Source: Crocodylus rhombifer (taxonomy: Eukaryota > Chordata > Crocodylia > Crocodylidae). From it: a stretch of DNA of 64,000 bases. Of this stretch, positions 22,656 to 31,700 are shown piece by piece. Position 1 is the stretch's first letter. The number at the start of each line of letters is the position of its first letter. The notes beneath the pieces were generated by a model. That model saw only the letters and a program-made list of their open reading frames with translations. It was not told the origin of the DNA and did no database searches. The position numbers and the translations under genes were made by a program. The stretch is taken from assembly GCA_038503035.1 (NCBI GenBank), contig JAVSML010020371.1:1-64000 (forward strand). The letters run 5' to 3'.

Positions 22656-23648
22656 GGAGTGTTTACTCCTGAATAAACCGCACCCAGATCTAATGCATGC
22701 ATAGACACACGGGACTGGGCAAGACAGACCTGTGGTCTGACCCAGTAAATGGCAATCATTATGTTCTCATTAAGTGTTAAATGGACTGAAATTTATTCCT
22801 GGGAATGCAAGCAGAGTTGACATTATAATTTGCTTTTTGGGTTTTTTCCCCCAGCCTCTCTCATCTGACTTGTACCTAACTGCTCCCTTACTAATATTTC
22901 CCAGCTCCAGAGTACCCAGAACGTCACTTGACTTCAGCATTACTTCCCCTAGCAGTCTAGAGGACTGATTAGCAACAACTGAGTTGTATCTGGAGCTGAG
23001 AAAATCCCTCCATTGGGAGAGTGCTGCTATTTTTGCAGTGATGTGAGTTTCTTTTTAAAAAACCTGTTTGTTAAAAGTCTAGAAGACTAGAACATCCCTG
23101 ATCCCTTTCAACCCATTCACAACATCAAAGAGACTTATGTTTTCAGTTTACAATCCCCCCTGCCCGTATTCTTGGGAATAACCTTGAAAATCTTAAGATT
23201 GGTTGCTTGGTATTTTATGCCCTTTACTAGGCTTTTCCTTTATTTGCTGCTTTGATACCAGTGTAGAGACTTGAATATGTACAACATCATGACAGTATGC
23301 ATGCCGTATGGTTTCTCTGACTTGCAAGGCAGTGGAGGAGTTGCCAAGTATTGCTGGAGGTGTTGAGAGTATTGCAAATAAGCTAAAAGTAGAAGGTAAT
23401 GTAACAGCTTTACCAGCTGAATTTTCACTGTGTTATCACAGTAACAAGCTGTGAAATGTGAGAAGGGAATATATTGAGAAAGGCAATAGGTGCTGTGAGA
23501 AATCCAGCTGTAGTTTTCATGGTTTTTTGCTCCCCTTACAATTTACTACACACCTTGTCTGACAATGTGGTACCAGAAAGCAGCCCAGAAAGCTTTACCC
23601 TAGTCAGAACAGGTATTGAAAATGGGGTACAGCAGGGACTAAGATAAC
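22656..23648. other. AT-richer intergenic stretch
   Basis: No gene or recognisable repeat seen. Confidence 0.4.
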
Positions 23649-24128
23649 ATGGAGTCATAGGGAAGTAGGGCTGGAAGGGACCTCAGGAGGCTGCAACTAA
23701 TACAACACCCCACTCAAACCAAAATAATCTCTGTCTAAATCATCCGGGTCCAGGTTTGGGCCTCACACCTCAAGAAGGACATGGACAGTTTGGAAAGAGT
23801 CCAGTGCAAAGTGACAAAAATGATTAGAGGCCTGGGAAGCAAGACTCGCGAGGAAAGGCAGGAAGAGCTGGGGTGATTTAGCCCAGAGAAGAAAAGATGG
23901 ATGGGGGATTTGATCACAATCTTCAAATATCTGAAGAGAGATTATAGAGACAATGGAGATGGGCTTTTCTCTGTGGCTGCAGGGGTTTAGAGCAATGGCT
24001 TCAAACTGCACAAGGGATATTTAGGTGGGAGATTTGGAGGAACTTTCTGACTCTAAGCGCGGTCAAGCATTGCAACAGGCACCTAGAGGAGTGATGGGCT
24101 CTTCATCCTTGGATGTTTTCAAGGGCAG
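23649..24128 (+). mobile_element. CR1 LINE fragments: minus-strand tail followed by plus-strand 3' part
   Basis: 23649-23745 is a CR1 tail in reverse (GGAGTCATAGGGAAGTAGGG, CTGGAAGGGACCTCAGGAGG). From about 23755 a plus-strand piece follows: GGACAGTTTGGAAAGAGTCC, CTCGCGAGGAAAGGCAGGAA, CTTCAAATATCTGAAGAGAG, ATCCTTGGATGTTTTCAAGG. The wording differs from the other copies, indicating a second, older subfamily. Confidence 0.75.
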
Positions 24129-24595
24129 GTTCACAGGATCCTAGAAAGTGAGGGTGGAAGGGACCTCAGGTCACATCTAGTCCAACCCCCTGCTCCAAGC
24201 AGAACTGCCCCAACTACATCATCCCAGCCAAGGCTGGGTCTTAAAAACCTCCAAGGATGGAGAGTCCACCACCTCTCTGGGGAGCCTGTTCCACTGCTTT
24301 ATTACTCTCCTCATGAGACAGATTTTTCTTAATATCCAACTTCAACCTCCCTTGCTGCAGCCTGAGCCCATTGCTCCTTGTCCTGCCATCTGCCCCCGCT
24401 GAGACCAGCCCAGCGCCATCCTCTTTGCAGCCCCCCGGCGGGGAGGTGAAGGCTGCCATTCAATCCCCCTTCGTCTTCTCTTCTGCAGACTAAATCAGCC
24501 CAGTTCCCTCAGCCTCTCCTCACAAGTCAGGTCTCCCAGCCCCCAAACCATTTTTATTGTCCTCTGCTGGACTCCCTCCAATTTGTCTATAAATT
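24129..24595 (-). mobile_element. CR1 LINE 3' end, minus strand
   Basis: Starts with the reverse tail (GATCCTAGAAAGTGAGGGTG, TCACATCTAGTCCAACCCCC). It continues through TTAAAAACCTCCAAGGATGG and CCTCAGCCTCTCCTCACAAG to TTGTCCTCTGCTGGACTCCC, which is the complement of the ORF2 end (ERVQ...). Confidence 0.9.
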
Positions 24596-24610
24596 GTTCC
24601 AACGACTTAG

Positions 24611-24736
24611 TTGGTCTAAGGTTCTTTGAGCAGATGTGCTATCTTTTATTAGACCGAGTATAATTTACTCAGTTGGTCTAATAAGAGGTAGCAGATCTGC
24701 TCAAAGAACCTTGCCTGCCTATGTCCTTAGACCAAC
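24611..24736. repeat. Head-to-head inverted repeat of a reptile interspersed element
   Basis: The arms 24618-24655 and 24675-24712 (AAGGTTCTTTGAGCAGAT ... TTATTAGACC and its complement) are 38 bp with about three mismatches around a 19-bp spacer. The sequence then runs on to CCTTAGACCAACACAGCTAC, which also pairs with the left boundary TTGGTCTAAGG. It looks like the end of an old dispersed element; I cannot name the family. Confidence 0.72.
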
Positions 24737-24794
24737 ACAGCTACAACCAAAAACCCCAGTAAAAAATATCCCATTCACCCAAAGACCCTCATCT

Positions 24795-24935
24795 CCAGTT
24801 TGTCTACAAAGGAGCTGGACAGCCTCTCGGCTGCACTGGTTTCGTCAGGGATGATCCTGCCTCGACTCGGGGGGACTGGAGCAGATGTGACCTCCTGAGG
24901 TCCCTGCCAGCCCGACTTCTGTCGGTTCCCAGATT
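24795..24935 (+). mobile_element. CR1-like 3' tail, plus strand
   Basis: TTTCGTCAGGGATGATCCTG, GACTGGAGCAGATGTGACCT and CCTGAGGTCCCTGCCAGCCC match the CR1 terminal region, where a 'gactagatgacctcctgaggtcccttccag' theme is typical. Confidence 0.7.
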
Positions 24936-25499
24936 CCTAGTCAAGCACTTGTCTAACCTTTCCTTAAAAACGCCTGACCGCCGTTCTCGCACAGCTCGCA
25001 GGTTGCAACGCTCGAACCGGCAAGAACCGCATCGCCTGCTGCCGGTAAAGCCGGGGGACGAGAGCCCGGGCAACATCGCGCTGCTGCGAGGAGAGGAAGT
25101 CGGTGGTTGAAATGCACTCGTGAGACCCCAGGAAGAGGCTGTGGCGCTGCTAATGAGGACGGCAAACCCCGACGGGTCATGTCGTGGGGCCAACTCCTCC
25201 CTGACCCCAAATGCAGCAGCGGTCTGACCCTGAGCATAGGGGCAAGACCCTCCATCTGGGCCAGGGGCGTCGGTGCAGCCCAGTGCTCATGGACAAGGCG
25301 GAGTGGGAAGAAGAGGATGTAGGACCGGGTCTTCAGCACCCCTTGCATCTGGATGCAAATAGGAAGAGCAATTCAAGAGGGGCGAGTTGAGCATTATTGC
25401 CCCTTGTGGGGTAGTTGCAAGGACTGTGAAGGGACTGATTGCCCCCCCGCCCCCAGGGGCAGGTGCAAGCAATGCACTCAGCTCAGGCAGGGGGTGGGC

Positions 25500-25694
25500 C
25501 TGGCACTACAGCTTTTCCTGCCCGTCCGACCCTCTGGCTTTAGCACGCCCGCCCGCACCACCCAGCGGGGGGCGCATGCGCACAACACTCAGCGCCGCGC
25601 TCTTCCGAGCGTTCCATACGCCAGCGAGTACCCACCCGGGAGCGCGGGTTTTGGCCCCACGCGGACTCCGTCCGCGCTCGGCCCAGGCCGCACG
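25500..25694 (+). promoter_or_regulatory. ELP6: ELP6 CpG-rich promoter and 5' UTR
   Basis: CpG-dense, TATA-less sequence immediately before the ATG. It contains the palindrome GCGCATGCGC at 25572-25581, the core of the NRF1 site (TGCGCANGCGCA type). The CpG-rich zone continues through exon 1 to about 25,990. The transcription start was not determined. Confidence 0.78.
25572..25581. promoter_or_regulatory. Putative NRF1 binding site
   Basis: GCGCATGCGC, a perfect 10-bp palindrome about 115 bp before the ELP6 ATG in a CpG-rich TATA-less promoter, which is the usual setting for NRF1 sites. Confidence 0.65.
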
Positions 25695-25748
25695 ATGTTC
25701 ACGGAGTTGAACGAGCTGTTAAACGCCTCCCCGGAGCGACCGGAGCAG
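25695..25748 (+). CDS. ELP6: ELP6 coding exon 1
   Basis: The ATG has A at -3 (CACGATGTTC). The exon encodes [18 protein letters not shown], 18 codons, then donor CAG|GTGAGG. It aligns residue for residue with the human N-terminus, which fixes the start. Confidence 0.95.
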
Positions 25749-28700
25749 GTGAGGAGTGCGCCGTGCAAGCTCGGCCTCCCCGCGCCCCGTGAGGCGCGGC
25801 CTAGTCCGGACTACAACTCCCAGCATGCCGCCCTGTAGTCCCCGCCCCCGCCTGGGCGGGGAGTGCGCGATGCATGCCGGGAGCTGTAGTCCCCGCCCGG
25901 CTTGGGACGGGCAGTGCGCGATGCATGCCGGGAGCTGTAGTCCCCGCACGGCCTGGGACGGGCAGTGCGCGGTGTATGCCGGGAGCTGTAGTAGCCAGCA
26001 CCCTGCCGTCCAGGCCGCCCAGCTGCTGCTTGATTAGAAAACCTCGCAGCCCTTGATTTATGAATGAATTGTAGTGACCCCTGGACAGCTCTGCCCGCTA
26101 ACAGATATGTCTCTCAAAACCCAGAGAGAAACGGATATTTCTCTCAAATATTTCTTTCGAAATCCACAGAGGAATGAATATTTCTCCCAAAATCTATAGA
26201 CCTATAGATATTTCTCTCAAAATCGATAGAGAAATGGATATTTCCCACAGATGTTTCTCTCAAAATCCACAGATCTCCAAATCCACAGAGAAAGGGATAT
26301 GGTTTCACAGATATTTCTCTCAAACTCCATAGAGAAACGGATATTTTTCTCAAAATCCATAAACAGATATTTGTCAAAATCCATAGAGAAATTGGTATTT
26401 CTCACAGCTGTGTTTCTCAAAATCTATAGACATGCAGATATTTCTCTTGCAGTCTGCAGAGAAGCGGATCTTTTTCTCCGTCACCCGCGTCGGCGGTTGC
26501 AGGAGCCGTGCGCTCCTGTCTCCTGCCCTGCGCGTCGCTGGCGTTCCCGTCTGTCCCCGGCCGTGTCCAGCGTCCACGTTTCTTGCTGGCGACACGTGCC
26601 GAGCTGCCTTGTCCACGCCGCGCTGGCTGGAGGGGCCCTGCCGGCTCTCGAGCCGGGTCCCGAAGTTGCTGGCCCGCAGGCACAGGTGGTGGCAGGGGCT
26701 GGGTCCGTGGGCATCTCCTGTGGCATCCACGGTGCCTGGCGCAGCCAGTGCAAGCGCTGGTCTCAGACCGCCTGGAGCTGGCCCCGTGTGCAGTGTGTGT
26801 CCTGGAGCAAGTGCTGTGCGCTGCATTTGTCCTGGGCCCTGCCCACGGGGCTGGTCCGGGTCAGTTCAGACCCAGGGCCAGCACCAAGGGATGGAAGATG
26901 GAGACCATGCGCTTGACACCCCTGCTGTAATGCAGCAGCTCCAAAACTCGGGGTCAGAGCTCAGCGGGGGATTGTGACACTTGTCTGCAAAAATGCAGTT
27001 ATGGTGGGGAGGCTTGGGCTGGAAGCGAGTTGCTGTGGGGCAAAGACTGGGAACTGCTGCTGCAATGCTGTCCTCCCTTGCCAGGTGTGCTGACCACGTG
27101 CTAAATTGCTCCTGATTCAGCCCTGAGCATGTTTGTTAGTGTGCAGATCCTGCTGTAGTTGCACTACTTCAGACCCTTGATGTAGATGCGATGCACCCAT
27201 GTCATTTAATTTGGTAACTTGTAGTGGTAGCAGAAGGGTGATGTTGTAGTCATGATGGCCCAGGAGTTATGTGAGAAGCAAGGGTTTCTCAGGGCGGTAG
27301 CTTTCATTATAGTTGCCATAGAGTTAGAGAAGCTTTCAAATGTAAGACATTCTTCATCGGTTGTAGGAGGGGGTGAGAGAAATTAAAATTCCTGTCCTTT
27401 CTTTCAAGGCTCTTCACGACCTGCCTGCTCTCTTCTCATCTATCCATGCATCTCCACCCTCATTTAATAAGCTGATTTGCCAGCTTCACACACACAGCTC
27501 CTGTCTGCTGCCACTGCTTTTCTCCTCCAGGTCCCTTCAGACCTGCTGCTGCTGAGACGCTTTTACGAAAGTGGCCAATGACGGTGGCTGGGTTTGGGCA
27601 GCAATGCAGACAGCTGACTGCTGGCTTCATTGTTTTTACCGTAGAAAGATACAAAACGGCTCTATAGAACAATGGGAAAATGGCTGTTCCTCTTTCCCCT
27701 TTACTTTCTGTCATTTGCTGTCTTAGCTTCTGATCCTGGCAAAGACTCAGCAGGGGTAGTTTCACTCTGGGGATGGCTGTAGCCCATGTAATGCAGACCG
27801 CTTCCTTGGGCAGCTGCATTCACTGTAAGCCTACAAAATATTCAGCTGCATAATGCTGAATGTTTCCCTGTTTTGGATCGGATGAGAGAGAGTACAAAGA
27901 GTTAGAGAACTGCTGCTGGAGCAACGTTGGAGACAGGATGAGCCTGGGGTCATACACAGGCCCAACCGTTCCTTCGCTCTTGGCCTGAATCTTCCTCCTG
28001 GAGTTTTGGATGATCTTAAATAGACCCAGGTGCTAGATGGAGGCTCAGAGGGATTAAGCGTCACCTGCTGAGTTTCTAACATAACTGTTTAGAGCATCAG
28101 TTTTTTTCCTCCGTAGTCTGCCTGGTCCAGCTTTCCTTAACTTATTGCAACCATGCTCTCACTGTGCAGGGCAGTGCTGGAAGGGAGTGCTTCTTCCTGG
28201 GAAATCTCAGATGCTGGAGCAAGGGTGCTCAGTCTCCGACCCAGGGGCCAAATCCAGCTGTGTCATTTGGCTTGTGCGTCTGTCCGTGGCTCTGAAAATT
28301 TGGCATTAGGGGAGCTGTGGCAGCATTAACTGCTGCTCCTCTGTTGCCAAATAACTGGGCCCCTGAGGAGTTCTGCAGGCTGGGCAACATTCCCCTGCAT
28401 GCTAAATTGTGTTGGCACTCAGTGGACCTGGTGTGTGGGGTTGCTCCATGGCTGTATCTGGTGTGTGGGATCAGGCTGTGTGCCCGATCATACCCGCAGA
28501 CTGATCCCACGTGCTGAGCCCATGCTAGATCTGACCTGTGCATTGGGCCCCTACCGCTGATCCTGCCTGCACAGCTGGAAGATTGAGCACCACTGTGTTA
28601 TGGCTCCCAGGTCCTAAAGCTAATCAAGACCTTGAGTCCTCCATCTGCATTTCTAGTGCTCCACAAGACCCGAATCACCAGCAGGGTCACACTGTGCTGG

Positions 28701-31700
28701 ATTTCTGCTGTCACCGTTCCTCTCTGTTTTGCCACCTGAACCAACACCCGGAAACGCTGAACGTGTACGTTTGACCCCTTTGATCTGTTAGTGTCACGGC
28801 ATCAGAATGTTCTGATTGTGAGTATTAATTTTTCAGTTCACAGGGTATAGCTTCCACAGGAGTCTTGGTCCCTGGTAATGTGTCCGTAAAGAGTAACATT
28901 GCTAACAAAATGTTCCCTGTGCAAACAAACTGATAAAACACTGACCTGCAAGGTGCTTTCCATAGTGCATATACTCCTAGTACTGCATGGCGGGTGTGAA
29001 TGGTAATGCGGAGCTTTGAAGATGGAAAGTGGTAAGCTTGTGGTACTTAAGAGTATGTGTGTTTACATGATGCACTGTGGTCCTGTGACAGTGGCATCAA
29101 AGCCATGGCTAAAAACAGATGTGTTTAATTCGAGTCCCTGCATTGTATCCCTGATTGTCTTGGATAGGGAATTTCAGTCTATAAATCAGTCCAACCAAAC
29201 AGCAGTATATGGTGCTCTGTATTTATCCCTTATTAACTCATCGCTACAATATTTGTGGTATCAGGGTCATGTTGATAAGATGGTGCTTTGACCATGTTGA
29301 AGCCTTTGTGATGCATCTGTGCAGAGCAAAATAATAATAATTACAAGTCTTCAAATACAAAGACGCTTTAAAAACCTACTGTCCTGGGAGAGAATGGGGG
29401 GAAGGACCCCGACCAAGAAAAGAAAGGTACAGGAGGCAGGAGGGACAGGGAGAAGAGACACAAACATAGAAGCTAAAACAAGGAAAAACTACTTACCCTC
29501 AGCCAGAGCTGCAACGCCACGGGAGCCGCGTCTTTATTCAGCTGAGACTGGCCGATGACATCGCCGGCCAGCAGCGATAAAAATGGCCGGCGGAGGAGGA
29601 AAGAGGGAGGAGAACGCGGACCCAGGGAGTGTGGGGACACCGAACCCATGCTGGGATTCTCCCAGGGAGGAAGAAGCAGTGGAGGAAGAGTCAGAAGAGG
29701 CTCCAGATGCCAGCAGCGGCAACAACAGCAAGGAGCAAACTGCCAACTTCGGAGGTGAGCTAGAAGCAGCCCCTGCAACCTGCGAGAGCGGCAGCACCAG
29801 GGGAGGCAGTGAAGGGCGTGCAAAGACACTCGCCACAACAGATAGGGGCACTGGGAACAGTGAGGAGGTGGAATTCCCCCCCACTGGGAGGGTCCTGGCA
29901 GGAGCAGCAAGAAGGGCCACGGAAAGGTGGGACACTGATCCCAAACAGAAAATTAACCAGCCATACGCTGGGGAACAGTGAGACACCCGGATTGGGACGC
30001 TCCAGAAGAGAGAGAGGGGCAACACTGGGCTCGCCAAGGAAGTGGAAAGAGGGGGAAGAGACGACCCGAGCAGGAGGCCACGAGTATGCGACCCCGAACG
30101 GAGATCGGCGCTTATCTAGACCATAGGGAGCTCGGCACGTGGTGCCCTGGTGCAAGGGACCAAGGAAGGGAGTTGCCCTGAGTTCTAGTGATACGTCAGA
30201 CGTGTTGTTGTGTGTTTTTTCTTTCATATTTTTCTTTTGTGTTTCCCCGATGTGAAGGGGTTGGGAGTCAGGAGCGGCTCTTAGAGGCAGAATAGATAGT
30301 GTAAGGCCCGTAGGGCTTTGTATCGGATTAAGACCCCAGGGTGAGAGTGCACCATAGGCGAGTACAGATTCCATGAGCGAGACCCCAAAACTGGACAGCC
30401 AGGGTGGAGTAAGGAAATCGGTCTCAGGGGCTGACATCCAGGATGGGAAGGAACTCAAGAGGCTCCTCAAGGGTGTAAAAAGAGGCACATTGTCACGAAG
30501 ATTGAGCAATCCATCGAGGTGGCGTGAGGATGGGGTGTAGGGGTGGCGGAGCCCTGTGGGTGACCGTCAGGTAGACCGTGTGTCACAGAAGATCCTCGGG
30601 TAGCCAACCCCCCACTGAGGAACAGTCAAAGTTGTGGCAGGCGAGATAAGGGAAGACTACCCATGGAGGGAACACCTACTCCGCGATTTGCGGAAATTTA
30701 CAAGGCGTACACCACCCAGTGCTTGAGCCAGGGCTGCACGGGATCGAGTGTTCGAGGCCCGGTGGTCACACCTACATGATAGAGTGCTTTGGCAGGGTAG
30801 ATGGGACAAAGAGTTTTATGGGGTGAAGCTATCATCCTATGAAGGCAGGAGTATGTTGTGATCTATAAATCATATAATCAGAAAATGAGGTGGGAAGGGA
30901 GCTCAGGAGGTCACATCTAGTCCAACCCCCTGCTCAAAGGAGGACCAGCACCAACTACATCATCCCAGCCAGGGTTTTTGTCTAGCTAGACCTTTAAAAA
31001 CCTTGAAGGATGGAGAGTCCACCACTTCTCTGGCTTGAGTGTAACCTTCCACTCAAGACTGAAGCATGTGGTCAGGGTGCTGCCCTACTGAGACGCACCT
31101 CTTGTCTCCACAAGCCTTTTTCCATCCCCAGATTTCCGACTGTTGCAACAGCAGACCAACTCTGCCGACGGTTTGCTTTTCAGTGTTGCTACCTAGACTG
31201 GCAGCCGACATTTTACTAGTAACTGTCTAATGCAGCCGGAAGCCAGATTGGGCAATGTGGGGGAAAAACTTCGAGTGCCACCTGCTTCATGTCTCTTGCC
31301 AGGGCAGCTCTATTGCTGGTAGCATTGGTAGGACGTTCTGGAGAGGAGAAAATTATGGGGCACATGGCTGTGAGATCCAGGTGCACAAGTGTCCCATGCT
31401 CCTTAGTCCTGCTGTTGGCCTCTGTCTTACTCTGTCCTCTATTTGAGACTCTTATCCCATGCTTCCTCTCCTGCCATCTCAGAATATGCCTTTTCCTGAC
31501 AGCCGCTGCCCTTTCCCTCCCAACCCTCTCCTGTTTTGTGCTGGAGGATCTGCTGGCTCTCCAAGCAGGGATGCTGGTGGTCAGGCAGATGCATTTGCCA
31601 TCACTGAGTGGCTGCAGTGTTGCAGGCTGAGGGCCATTCTGCAAGAAGGTTGCTTGCAGCAGCACTGTTTGCTGTTCCTCCTTCCTTGCCTGCAGCTGGG

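Noticed and set aside
26251..26977. Long ORFs (221 and 181 codons) spanning the AT-rich tandem repeat and a GC-rich stretch
   Set aside because: They start inside the tandem repeat, and the downstream part has biased composition with competing frames on both strands.
29492..29510. Sequence ACTACTTACCCTC, recalling the 5' end of U1 snRNA
   Set aside because: The similarity stops after a few bases and no U1 stem-loops follow; on the other strand it is better seen as a donor-like GGTAAGTAG.
30742..30760. tRNA-like B box (GTGTTCGAGGCCC)
   Set aside because: No matching A box at the right distance and no cloverleaf could be drawn; treated as chance.
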